The notes under the pieces: generated by a model
What the model saw: the letters and a program-made list of their open reading frames with translations, nothing else
What the model was told of the DNA's origin: nothing
Database searches by the model: none
NCBI GenBank assembly: GCA_965212025.1
Contig: OZ243039.1
Coordinates: forward strand, 558,001 to 622,000
Direction of reading: 5' to 3'
DNA from: G965212025 sp965212025
GTDB lineage: Bacteria > Pseudomonadota > Gammaproteobacteria > Poriferisulfidales > Oxydemutatoraceae
DNA: 64,000 nucleotides
In this document: in pieces, positions 55,699 through 64,000 of the stretch
Numbering within the stretch: the first letter of the stretch is position 1
Layout: each line of letters begins with the position of its first letter
Translations under genes and position numbers: made by a program

Positions 55699-56718
55699 AT
55701 GACTCTCACCTACCGGGACGCAGGTGTGGATACCAAGCGCGCTCAGGACTTGGTGAAGCAAATAAGCGTGTACGCGGAAAAAACACGCAGACCAGGTGTT
55801 ATCTCGAAGCTGGGCGGCTTTACTGGCTTGTTCAGAATGCACGATCTGCACTACGAGAATCCGGTTTTGTTGACCACCACCGACGGCACAGGAACCAAAC
55901 TCTTACTTGCCAAACAGCTTGCTGACTACTCGCAGATCGGCATAGACCTCGTCGCCATGTGCGCCAATGACGTGCTGGCAGGAGGTGGAGAACCACTGCT
56001 TTTTCTGGACTACATTGCCTGCGGGAAACTGTCACCCCGCACCTTGGAAATATTGATTTCAGGGATGGCTGAAGGATGCCTGCGTGCCGGTTGCGCTTTG
56101 ACCGGTGGTGAGACGGCGGAATTACCCGGCATGTACGAGGTAGACAGCAGTGATCTTGCCGGCTTTATGGTCGGTGTGGCTGAGGAAAAGCATTTGCTCG
56201 GTGCACATCGCGTGGAAGCAGGAGACTTGGTCATCGGGCTCGCTTCCAACGGTGTACACGCCAACGGCTTTTCTCTGGTGAGAAAAGTTCTTGAAGTCAG
56301 CGGTGCCGACCTGAACGACTCATTTGGCGAAAATACTTTGGGGGCGGAACTGCTCAAAGCGACAAACATTTACGTCAAAGACTTGCTGCCACTGATCCCA
56401 GACGGCGGGTTACACGCACTTTCTCATATCACGGGCGGCGGAATAGCTGAGAACCTCCCCAGAGTTTTGCAAGCTGGACAAGCGGCGCACATTTCCACTG
56501 ACGCCTGGCCGAGACCGGAAATTTTCAACTGGCTGCAAAAAGCCGGTGACATCAGTGAAGATGAAATGCTACGCGTGTTCAATTGCGGAGTTGGCATGAT
56601 CGCGGTCGTGTCACGCGATGCACAGGAGCTTGTGATGTCACACCTTTCTCAGACGCCCGCCTGGGTCATTGGTGAAATCGTACGGCATGACGGGCCGGCT
56701 CAGGTACTTTTTGAATAA
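55699..56718 (+). CDS. purM: Phosphoribosylformylglycinamidine cyclo-ligase (AIR synthetase)
   Basis: PurM makes aminoimidazole ribotide in purine synthesis. 339 aa with TYRDAGVDTKRAQDLV, TTDGTGTKLLLA, the ATP-site DYIACGKL and AELPGMYE, and HITGGGIAENLPRVL. Full length. Followed directly by purN, the usual gammaproteobacterial pair. Confidence 0.95.
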   Translation: MTLTYRDAGVDTKRAQDLVKQISVYAEKTRRPGVISKLGGFTGLFRMHDLHYENPVLLTTTDGTGTKLLLAKQLADYSQIGIDLVAMCANDVLAGGGEPLLFLDYIACGKLSPRTLEILISGMAEGCLRAGCALTGGETAELPGMYEVDSSDLAGFMVGVAEEKHLLGAHRVEAGDLVIGLASNGVHANGFSLVRKVLEVSGADLNDSFGENTLGAELLKATNIYVKDLLPLIPDGGLHALSHITGGGIAENLPRVLQAGQAAHISTDAWPRPEIFNWLQKAGDISEDEMLRVFNCGVGMIAVVSRDAQELVMSHLSQTPAWVIGEIVRHDGPAQVLFE

Positions 56719-56719
56719 A

Positions 56720-57397
56720 GTGACCGGGAAAGGCCGGACGCGCCTTTTGATCATGTTCTCCGGCCAAGGCAGTAATATGCGGGCTATCACCTCCCACCTG
56801 ATACGCGGAAAAATCGCCGCGCAGCTTGTCGCTGTTATTAGTGATCGGGGCGATGCCCCGGGGCTCAAATATGCCCGCGGTCACAGTCCGGCAACAGAAG
56901 TCGTTGCCAAAAGCCGTTATAAGGAAAAAAGTGCCTTCAACGAAGTGCTAGGGGATACTGTTGCCTCATACGCGCCAGATTTGATTGCCCTGGCAGGTTT
57001 TATGAGCATATTGAGCGCCGAATTTCTGTCTCGCTTTTCTGGGCGCGTTTTGAATATCCACCCCGCTTTGCTACCCCGTTTCAAGGGTCTGAATACCCAT
57101 GAAAGAGTGATAGAGACCGGTGCCAGTGAGCATGGCTGTACGACGCATTTTGTTTCAGAAGAGCTGGATGCCGGACCATACGTGTTACAGGAAAGCTTCC
57201 CGCTACACCGCAACAATTTGAATGGCAAATTGCTTGCGGAACGTGTGCTCGCACTTGAACACCAAATCTATCCGGCCACAATACAGCTTTTTTGTGAGGG
57301 GCGACTGAGAATGGAAGCAGGGAAGGCGCTCTTGGATGGTAAGGTGCTACAGAAGCCATTACCGCTCAGCGCAATTGGCAGAACTGTTGTCACCTAA
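56720..57397 (+). CDS. purN: Phosphoribosylglycinamide formyltransferase PurN
   Basis: PurN formylates GAR with 10-formyl-THF. I take the GTG at 56720 (225 aa), just after the purM stop; an ATG at 56687 inside purM is an alternative. FSGQGSNMRAI binds the substrate phosphate, and HPALLPRFKGLNTHERVIE holds the catalytic Asn-His region; the paired catalytic Asp is in EELDAGPYVLQ. C-terminal part is somewhat longer than the E. coli enzyme. Confidence 0.9.
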   Translation: MTGKGRTRLLIMFSGQGSNMRAITSHLIRGKIAAQLVAVISDRGDAPGLKYARGHSPATEVVAKSRYKEKSAFNEVLGDTVASYAPDLIALAGFMSILSAEFLSRFSGRVLNIHPALLPRFKGLNTHERVIETGASEHGCTTHFVSEELDAGPYVLQESFPLHRNNLNGKLLAERVLALEHQIYPATIQLFCEGRLRMEAGKALLDGKVLQKPLPLSAIGRTVVT

Positions 57398-57477
57398 GCT
57401 GACACGCCATCACCTCTGCGTGACTCACCGTTGTCAAACGCCAAGCACCAAGGTGCCGATACACAGAGCCGTCTTCA

Positions 57478-57843
57478 CCAATCGCGCCCCTCTGCGTATA
57501 ACCCCTGCTGCCTATCTCAGGGCTGTCGCCAAGCCAGCTACTAGCGGACTGCGCCTCCCAAAAACGCCCTGATTCTGAAACGTGTGACATCTGAGGGATT
57601 CGCCAATCGCGCCCCTCTGCGTATAACCTCGCTGCCCATAATCTCAGGGCTTGTCGCCTAGCCAGCTACTAGCGGACTGCGCCTCCCAAAAACACCCTGA
57701 TTCTGAAACGTGAGACGTCTGAGGGATTCGCCAATCGCTTCCCTCTGCGTATAACCCCGCTGCCCTATCTCAGGGCTGTCGCCAAGCCAGCTACTAGCGG
57801 ACTGCGCCTCCCAAAAACGCCCTGATTCTGAAACGTGAGACGT
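57478..57843. repeat. Three tandem ~125-bp repeats
   Basis: Copies start at 57478, 57603 and 57731 (CCAATCGC...CTCTGCGTATAAC), ending near GAAACGTG(A/T)GA. Spacing is 125 and 128 bp because of small indels. The third copy provides the last 13 or so codons and stop of the minus-strand surface-protein relic; the other two are non-coding. Fills the gap after purN. Confidence 0.85.
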
Positions 57844-59919
57844 CGCCTACTGGGGGAGACGAGGCACCAATAACAATCACACGAACCCTATCAGATACAT
57901 CCGATACGTTCGAAACTACAACGTCAAACTCTCCGCGTGACAGGCCATCCACCAGTTCAACTTCAATCTCAACCGTCCTCCCCGTGTAGTTTTCACCATC
58001 AAATGTCACATTCACATTTGTCGTGGGGTTCTCAAAGGACCAACTCAAGCTAGCAGCGGCGCCACCGCCTTTAGCCATGAATGAGATGCTTGTCGTGGCT
58101 GTGGATTCCAAATTCAGCGTTAGCGTTTCAGCTAGAGATGATCCCTGGTAAAAGATGTAAGGCCCATCTGGAAGGTATATAACCGTCACAAGAGCGGTAC
58201 TGATCCCGCCAAACCCATCTTCAACCCGGACGGTGAAAGTACTGACGATATCCACCTGAGAAGATGGACTTGGTCCCTCAAAGCTGACGGTTGGCGAACT
58301 TCCCGTCGTGGTTTTTGTCGTTGACTCGCCTACCAAAAAACACTGTTGAATCATCACTATTATCATCACCTACAATCGTCCAAGTCAGCGTTACAACACC
58401 CACATTATCTGTGGCTTCAAAATCTATGCGGGTGGTACTTTGTCCAACTGCCAAGAACAACATACCGTCAGTAGTGCCTGGAACCGTGATGGCGGGTGGC
58501 ACGTTCTCTACGCTAACAGAAACGACACGACTCACACTGCTTCCTTCAGAATTCGTTACTGTCAGTTCATAGCTCCCCGTAAGTGTTGAACGAGCATCCT
58601 GCAAAGTGGCGGCGAATTCCGCGGTCGTACCTACCGCTGTTGTAGACGTAACAGTAACGTTAACGCGACTCGCCACTTGCCACTCAAGACCCACACTTTG
58701 TCCAAACCCCATATCTTCTGCCTCAAATGTCTGAGGGACTCCAGATATTTGCGTAGAAACTCCCGGCAACGTGAACGTCGGCGTACTTCTTCCCACATTA
58801 ACAGTCACCTTAACTGAGCTGCTTTTCGTTCCTTCATCCGTCACAGTGAAAGTAAAAATTCCCGTCGTTTGGGACGTCGGTCTCTCATAACTGACCACGA
58901 CCGCTTGACCCCACAGCGGTTGTCCGCAGATCCTCACCCTCCCACCACGACAAACCTCACAGTGCTGCCACTTGACGCGTCTGTGATTTTCCAGCTCAGA
59001 ATACCCGGTGGAAAATCATCAGTCACCTCGGCAGGGAACGTCACAGTCAACGTGTTTGGCAAAACGAGAGAAGTAACACTGTCTCGCCCACTTGTGTCTC
59101 GATTGTCTATCGACACAATCACGGGAGACTGATTTTCTGCTATCGCCACAGTCACCGTTGACTGTGCAGTTGAAAGACCGTCAGATAGCATGAGAATGAA
59201 TGATCTTGTGCTGACACCATCCGTAAACGAGCTGACACCATCCGTTAACGAGCTCACTGTTTGATTAAAGCGGACTTGAACTGATGTCGTGCCGGTTGAC
59301 TCCGCTGTACCATTCGTAAACGTCGCAGTAGTATCTCTCCTCCAGACGAGTCAACCAGACTCCAGCGCAAGTTTTCCAGTCTATCCCCTGGATCAGCACC
59401 CGCACTAAACGTAAATGTACTAATCTGCTGCTGTTGGTGGATGGAGAGCGATTCTGCGGGCCCAGAGATGGTAGGTGCGAGATCGGCGGCGAAACTGACT
59501 GTGAAAGTCACCGTGCTGACAACATTGCCGCTTGAGGATCGCACCACAAACGTGTCACGGGCTCCGAAAACAATGGAACCATCAGGAGGGGAAAACGTAT
59601 ACACCACTGTGGCTCTTGAGCCTCTGGTAGTCGCAGCAGAACTATTGTCTGCTAACGTAAAGACAGCATTTCCGGATTTCGGCGTTGACTCAAAACTCCA
59701 GTCTGTTTGAGTGGAACCCAAAGTCTCCAGAACCCTCGAGGTCGTCACATCTTCTCTACTTAATTGAGTCGTGACTGTAGTGCTTACGTCGGCGTTAATG
59801 GTCTCGGGATAACCCTGAGCCAAAACACTCGATGAGGCGGCAAAAAAAGCAGCGTACAAAACAGGAAGGATTACTGCCTTCCTGCAATGCGAAAAAGACC
59901 AGGAAAAATTAGTGCGCAT
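57794..59919 (-). pseudogene. Exported Ig/cadherin-like repeat protein, split by several frameshifts
   Basis: Start ATG at 59919 with a signal peptide ending ...SSSVLAQG near residue 36. The rest is Ser/Thr/Val-rich beta-sandwich sequence with repeated endings like FTVTDEGTKSSSVKVTVNV and FTVRVEDGFGG, as in bacterial surface Ig-like proteins. The reading frame changes near 59340, near 58935-58900 (probably twice) and at an A6 run near 58332-58337, so four separate frames are needed. Each fragment continues the domain pattern, so the breaks are recent or sequencing errors. A short duplicated module (SSLTDGV/SSFTDGV) lies near 59230. The C-terminal end lies in a 125-bp repeat, with no visible anchor. 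Confidence 0.7.
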
Positions 59920-60330
59920 TCTCAACTCCTCAGTTCTGCACTGCCGAGGCGACCGGCAGGTGCAAACAACAAACAAAAAATCACCATCGGCTACGGCGTC
60001 TCGTATACATATAGATTTCGTACAATATTCACGCGTACATTGGCGAGACAAAGCCCTCTGGCGCTACATACAAATGTAGTGCTCACCCTAGAGCACATAA
60101 GCCAAGCGAAGAACCCAAGCAAACCCAACTCAAGGACATAAAGACCCTAAGCAAAAATTACGTTCCATCTACAAATCAAAAATAAGACATCACACCCTGC
60201 CGTTACGTTCAGACTCGAACGAAACTTGACGGTGCCTGATTACAGCACAGGAACTGCGGCTTGTAAACACCCGGGGAATAGCAATTTCCTGCAAGTCCCA
60301 AAATCCTTTGGGCGCGATTATCTTGGGGGC
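59920..60330. other. Intergenic region upstream of the surface-protein relic
   Basis: No coding sequence seen. Contains the 5' leader of the surface protein with GAGGAG as ribosome site, and the hairpin at 59941-59959. A cyclic-di-GMP riboswitch was considered and not supported. Confidence 0.4.
59941..59959 (-). promoter_or_regulatory. Leader hairpin before the surface-protein gene
   Basis: CTGCCG and CGGCAG form a perfect 6-bp stem around a 7-nt loop, about 20 bp ahead of the start codon. It could shape translation initiation; no T-run, so not a terminator. Confidence 0.35.
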
Positions 60331-60750
60331 TCAACTGCTTTCCTTAAACTCTATTTCGTATTTAATTTTAGCGGTTTTTGCGAGTATCGAAGCAACAGAT
60401 GACAGTTTTTCCATTGACAGACTGACAATCGCTTCCACTTCCTCTTTGTTGATCCCAAGGCCGGTAACGACATACAGCAGATCTATGTGCGTGAAAATCG
60501 CAGGTTGCTGATCGGCACGTCGTGCCTGGATGCGGATTTCCAGCCCCCGCAAGTCCTGGTTTCTTTGCTTAAGTGTGCTGACCAGATCAAAAGCGTTGCA
60601 CCCGCCTAGCCCTATCAGCACCATTTCCATAGGCCTGGCTGCCAGATTGCGGCCTCCTGCCGCTGGCGCACCATCCATGACAACGCAGTGACCGCTTCCG
60701 GACTCACCAACGAAGCTCATGTCTCCGTACCACTTGACCTTGCTTTCCAT
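60331..60750 (-). CDS. OsmC-family protein (YhfA-like)
   Basis: 139 aa. The peroxidatic-type Cys is in GLGGCNAFDLVS (residue 51). The position that holds the second cysteine in YhfA-like proteins (usually KYCSV) reads KLSSVASIL here, so the disulfide partner is missing. One base overlap with the ABC ATPase end suggests cotranscription with the importer. Confidence 0.8.
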   Translation of the reverse strand: MESKVKWYGDMSFVGESGSGHCVVMDGAPAAGGRNLAARPMEMVLIGLGGCNAFDLVSTLKQRNQDLRGLEIRIQARRADQQPAIFTHIDLLYVVTGLGINKEEVEAIVSLSMEKLSSVASILAKTAKIKYEIEFKESS

Positions 60751-61481
60751 TATTCCAGATCGGGGTGTTGATCAATAATTTCCCGCCGCATTTCTGCAAT
60801 TTTCTGTTCTGGTCGGCCGCGGCTTCCGGCCAAGGAAATTTTGGTCTCCACTGTTGCAGGCCTTCGTGACAGCAGTAGCAAATCGTCGGCCAGATAGAGT
60901 GCTTCGCGTAAATCGTGGGTGACAAAAAGCACCGCCGGGCAGGTTTCTTCAAGTCGCTGGAGCAACATTTTGCGCAAGCGATTTGCAGTCAGGGAATCCA
61001 GGGACACAAATGGCTCGTCCATAAGCAGTACCGGGGCTTCGACGATGAGGCCTCGCGCCAGGGACACTCGCCGAGCCATTCCCAGCGAAAGAGATTGCGG
61101 AAAATGATTCGCAACTTGGGTCAGTCCTACTTTTGAGAGCATGTCCGTGACTTTTTGTTTGTTTTCGCGACTTCTCCCACGAAAAACCAAAGACACATTT
61201 TCCTGTACCGAACGCCACGGAAGCAGTCTTGGCTCCTGAAAAATAAAAGAAACCGGAACCGCGCCGTTCTCGGCATTCGGTAAATGGATTTCTCCTTCGT
61301 AATCCGTATCAAGTTCTGCAATCAGACTCAGCAAAGTGGTTTTTCCGCAACCTGAGGGACCCACAAGCGCGGCGACTTTCCCTGACGGAACCTCAAAGGC
61401 AATGTCTCTCAGAACCAAAAGACGCCCTTCATCACGAAAAAAGTATTTACGGTCGATGCGAACACTTAAGCCTCGCTTCAT
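60750..61481 (-). CDS. ABC importer ATPase (TauB/SsuB type)
   Basis: 243 aa from the ATG at 61481. Walker A GPSGCGKTTLLSLIAELD near residue 41, IFQEPRLLPWRSVQENV (Q-loop typical of nitrate/sulfonate/taurine ATPases), signature LSLGMARRVSLARGL and Walker B VLLMDEPFVSLDS. The signature has GMARR in place of the common GGMRQR. Overlaps the permease by four bases. Confidence 0.85.
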   Translation of the reverse strand: MKRGLSVRIDRKYFFRDEGRLLVLRDIAFEVPSGKVAALVGPSGCGKTTLLSLIAELDTDYEGEIHLPNAENGAVPVSFIFQEPRLLPWRSVQENVSLVFRGRSRENKQKVTDMLSKVGLTQVANHFPQSLSLGMARRVSLARGLIVEAPVLLMDEPFVSLDSLTANRLRKMLLQRLEETCPAVLFVTHDLREALYLADDLLLLSRRPATVETKISLAGSRGRPEQKIAEMRREIIDQHPDLE

Positions 61482-62236
61482 TTGCGCCAACGATTCAAGT
61501 AGTTTTCCAAGGGTCGAAGGGCAAAAAACTCGATCACTTGCATGATGACAATAAAAACCAGCCCCCAAGACATGATGCCGGCGATATCAAAAAGCTGGAA
61601 ATTTTCGCTGAGTTGAAAGCCTACACCGTCGCTACGCCCGAGCAGCTCCACGACCAGAACAATTTTCCATATCAGGGCGATGCCGGAACGCATGGAAGCC
61701 GCAATGTAAGGACCCAACTCCGGCAAAGTTACGTGGAACAGGGTTTTCAGATATCCGAAGCGAAAGACTTTCGCAGTTTCCTGCAAGTCGGGGCGTAGTG
61801 CCCTAACCCCTTCCCGTATGGTGACCACCACATTGGGAATTTTGTTAATCGCTACCGCCGTGATGGCCGCAATTTCGGTCAGCCCCATCCAGATGTAAGC
61901 CAGAATAATAACCAGCAGTGCCGGAATATTCAAAAAAAAGATTAGCCACGGGTCAAAAAGCTGGTCCGCCCGGCGATGGCTACCGAGAAAAACACCCAAG
62001 GCAATGCCGATGCCGATGGCGATGACGAAGCTGGCAAACACGCGCCACAAAGTAATGCTGGTATCTTTCAGCAACAGCCCGCTTTCGTAGTTATCCACGA
62101 CTACCGCCCAAACGACCGTGGGGCCAGGGAGTTCATCGGAACCCAGGTAGTGGGCTCCCACCCCCCACAAAGTCATGAACACTGTGACGGAAAGCCCGGT
62201 TGCAACCCAAGGTGGGATTTCACCCCGTGCTCTCAT
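61478..62236 (-). CDS. ABC importer permease (TauC/SsuC type)
   Basis: 252 aa with six membrane helices and the EAA loop region VTLPELGPYIAASMRSGIALIWKIVLVVELLG. Middle gene of a three-gene cassette, overlapping both neighbours by four bases. Confidence 0.87.
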   Translation of the reverse strand: MRARGEIPPWVATGLSVTVFMTLWGVGAHYLGSDELPGPTVVWAVVVDNYESGLLLKDTSITLWRVFASFVIAIGIGIALGVFLGSHRRADQLFDPWLIFFLNIPALLVIILAYIWMGLTEIAAITAVAINKIPNVVVTIREGVRALRPDLQETAKVFRFGYLKTLFHVTLPELGPYIAASMRSGIALIWKIVLVVELLGRSDGVGFQLSENFQLFDIAGIMSWGLVFIVIMQVIEFFALRPLENYLNRWRK

Positions 62237-63231
62237 TCTCTCAAGGGCAGTGCTTCAGAAACGCCCCAAAACGTACCGGGTGCCAAGGTTGCTTTGTCGC
62301 CAACCAGCTTGCTGCCGCCAAATTGGTGCAAAATTTTTATGAGTTTTTCGGCGTCTCGCACGTTCCGGGGCGTCACGGGGTTCGGGATGCCTTCAAGGTA
62401 ACGCTTGCGCAAGGCATGGAACTCCTTGGGGCCGGAAACTTTCATCAAAGGCTTGAGCCGCTCCCATTCGCTTTCCTTTTCACGAAGAAGTGAACGGGCT
62501 GCGCTTAGTGCTTTGATGAAGCCGGCAATTGTTCCGGGGTTGGCGCGGGCAAAATCTTCCCTGAAAACGTAACCCACCAAAGGTGGTGGCCGAGAAATGC
62601 GCAGGGCGTGCAACATATCGCGGACTTCAATGAGGCGTCTGTAACCAAGCGCTTCCAGACGTGCGCTGTAATGCCAATAATTCAACCCTGCGTCAAGTCT
62701 GCCGCGCACCATCTGGCCGTTAATGAGAGGCGGTGCGGCGTAGACAAATTCTGCCTTTTTGGTGATATCAAACCCGAGCCTGGTGAGCGTAAACGCCTGG
62801 AGTAACAGCCAACTTTTGTCCAGCGCCCCTCCTGCCACACCCAGCGTAACCCCTTGCAACCCTGACACATCATCAATCACCGAATTCGCCGGCACCATGA
62901 CTGCGCCCAACGCAGACGTGAAGGGTAAAAATGAGTAGCCCCTGCCGCTGTTGCGCATTCTTGAAACCCAGATCCAATCACTGACAATGGCATCCACTCC
63001 GCCACCGTTTAGCGCGATTTTTGCGGCTGGGTTTCCCGCAAAAGTGGTGACGCTGATACGAATGGTGTTTTCCCGGTCCAGGCGATGCTCCTTGACGGTA
63101 TTCAACTCCCAGTTGACTGTTCCGAAACTCAAGGTACCAACCCTGAAATCCGGGCTCGCCTGAGCAGACGCGCATACGCAGAAGGAGAGAAAAATGCAGG
63201 GCAGCAATTCTCTGGCAGAGTGTGTTTTCAT
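62233..63231 (-). CDS. ABC importer substrate-binding protein (NMT1/SsuA-like)
   Basis: 332 aa, signal peptide ending ...CASAQAS near residue 26. FRVGTLSFGTVNWELNTVKEH and NGGGVDAIVSDWIWVSR followed by GVAGGALDKSWLLLQAF are the type II periplasmic-binding-protein pattern of the sulfonate/taurine/thiamine-precursor group. Ligand cannot be fixed from sequence; aliphatic sulfonate is one option. Confidence 0.82.
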   Translation of the reverse strand: MKTHSARELLPCIFLSFCVCASAQASPDFRVGTLSFGTVNWELNTVKEHRLDRENTIRISVTTFAGNPAAKIALNGGGVDAIVSDWIWVSRMRNSGRGYSFLPFTSALGAVMVPANSVIDDVSGLQGVTLGVAGGALDKSWLLLQAFTLTRLGFDITKKAEFVYAAPPLINGQMVRGRLDAGLNYWHYSARLEALGYRRLIEVRDMLHALRISRPPPLVGYVFREDFARANPGTIAGFIKALSAARSLLREKESEWERLKPLMKVSGPKEFHALRKRYLEGIPNPVTPRNVRDAEKLIKILHQFGGSKLVGDKATLAPGTFWGVSEALPLRE

Positions 63232-63294
63232 GGCGGTGGAAACGTGAATGTTTGCTGTAGAATGCGTGTTTTGGCTAGATGACTCAGTGACTCA

Positions 63295-64000
63295 ATGTTT
63301 ATAGCACCAGCGCGATTCTACATTCTTTCTTTAGTGGGATTGGCGGGCTTTTGTGGGTCAACGCATCTGGCAGCACAGGGAGCGGACTTGGCAAACTGGC
63401 CTTGCATCCAACGTTATGTTTCCGAGCTTTCTCCCGGAGTGGCTGTTTTGCCCACACTGTCTACAGGCACCGTGGGCAAAATCCTCGCCGAAAATCCAAA
63501 AATCAGCAACTTGGCCAACCACCTCGCGCAACGTGACCTGCCGCTCCTTGATGCACAACAGAAGCTTGCCGTATTTTTGAATGAGACTGAGTACAGTGGA
63601 GACATGGTGAGTTCTCTGCGTTACGACCTGGCGGGCTGGCTGAAGCCTGCGGCGAGTGAAAACTGGACGGAAAAAGCAAGACTGTGGCTTGCCTCCTTCT
63701 TGCAACCCAGCCTGCCGGAAGAGCGCAAGGAAATATTGGAAGTTCTTCTGTCCTCGCTTTTTGAGGCCGCGAATCATGAGCGAAAGACCCTCTTGCGGAA
63801 AATTCTGGTTTTCGGCAAAGCGCAAAATACGCTGATTGAGGAGATGGATCGGAAAGCTCGGCTCGTATCGGAGCACGAAAGGGGAGGGGACTCCGCCCCC
63901 AAACTTTTGGAGGGGCTGGAAGCAGACTACAGGTGGACAACGAGAATCTTTGAGCAGCGTGAGGAAGCCATTCCCTATTTGTGCGAGCAGCCGGTTTTAC
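63295..64000 (+). CDS. Exported protein of unknown function, cut by the window edge
   Basis: Open from ATG at 63295 to the last base, 235 codons visible. Signal peptide FYILSLVGLAGFCGSTHLAAQG. The mature start WPCIQRYVSELSPG, the helical middle and the segment TTRIFEQREEAIPYLCEQPV recall a family of periplasmic helical proteins found in sulfur-oxidising proteobacteria, but I cannot name it with certainty. Cys in WPC and YLCE may pair. Divergent from the ABC importer with 63 bp between starts. Confidence 0.6.
   Translation, partial: MFIAPARFYILSLVGLAGFCGSTHLAAQGADLANWPCIQRYVSELSPGVAVLPTLSTGTVGKILAENPKISNLANHLAQRDLPLLDAQQKLAVFLNETEYSGDMVSSLRYDLAGWLKPAASENWTEKARLWLASFLQPSLPEERKEILEVLLSSLFEAANHERKTLLRKILVFGKAQNTLIEEMDRKARLVSEHERGGDSAPKLLEGLEADYRWTTRIFEQREEAIPYLCEQPVL

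Noticed and set aside
59941..60010. Cyclic-di-GMP riboswitch in the leader of the surface protein
   Set aside because: Only a CGTAGCCGATGG-like fragment was seen; the conserved GEMM core and paired helices are absent.

Overview
The window reads as a chromosomal segment of a gammaproteobacterium, roughly 50-52% G+C in its core. Support: the conserved neighbourhood rsmD / paired M16 peptidases / ftsY, the pepP-ubiH-ubiI cluster divergent from a zapB-like gene and zapA, a type II secretion block gspG-H-I-J-K-L-M-N, Hda, Mpl, YaaA, SixA and a rhombosortase. Genus cannot be assigned. A tungstate ABC transporter (tupBCA) and a TauABC/SsuABC-type importer hint at versatile sulfur or one-carbon metabolism, but this is inference.

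Layout. 1-7.8 kb: an unknown 327-aa protein with a coupled mini-ORF, a frameshifted hda, rsmD, two M16 peptidases, ftsY, a TlpA-like thioredoxin and tRNA-Ser(CGA). 7.8-18.2 kb: an A+T-rich accessory region bounded on one side by the intact tRNA-Ser and on the other (16.4 kb) by a decayed copy of the same tRNA. It holds a truncated OLD-like ATPase, a secreted protein, a 1660-aa single-chain Type ISP restriction-modification enzyme whose upstream sequence is a relic of another methyltransferase, and a 616-aa protein with an RN-x3-H motif. Just beyond lie an orphan DNA methyltransferase and its broken endonuclease partner. 18.2-23.4 kb: duplicated gene debris, a 3x47-bp hairpin repeat, bioA, a VOC protein and two tandem unknown paralogues. 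23.4-31 kb: the minus-strand run lgt-thyA-folA-sixA-argH, then a YyaL-type protein, PlsC-like acyltransferase and a retropepsin-like protease.

31-42 kb: a 30-bp minisatellite, tupBCA, tpx, a damaged ubiI, an array of six 327-bp copies of the ubiH/ubiI junction, ubiH, pepP, the zapB-like gene and zapA, then a second R-M relic (TSPPY methyltransferase fragment joined to a MvaI/BcnI-like endonuclease fragment). 42-48.6 kb: rhombosortase, rhodanese and the minor pseudopilin/inner-membrane half of a type II secretion system. 48.8-57.4 kb: yaaA, mpl, an ABC exporter, a nitroreductase, hemL, purM and purN. 57.4-64 kb: a 3x~125-bp repeat, a multiply frameshifted surface-type protein, OsmC, an ABC importer and a partial exported protein running off the edge.

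Two themes stand out. First, R-M gene turnover: one apparently intact Type ISP enzyme, one orphan methyltransferase and at least three remnants of R-M genes at two or three loci. Second, tandem duplication and frame disruption: 327-bp, ~125-bp, 47-bp and 30-bp arrays, gene-tail duplications, and frameshifts in hda, ubiI and the surface protein, some at homopolymer runs where sequencing error must be excluded.
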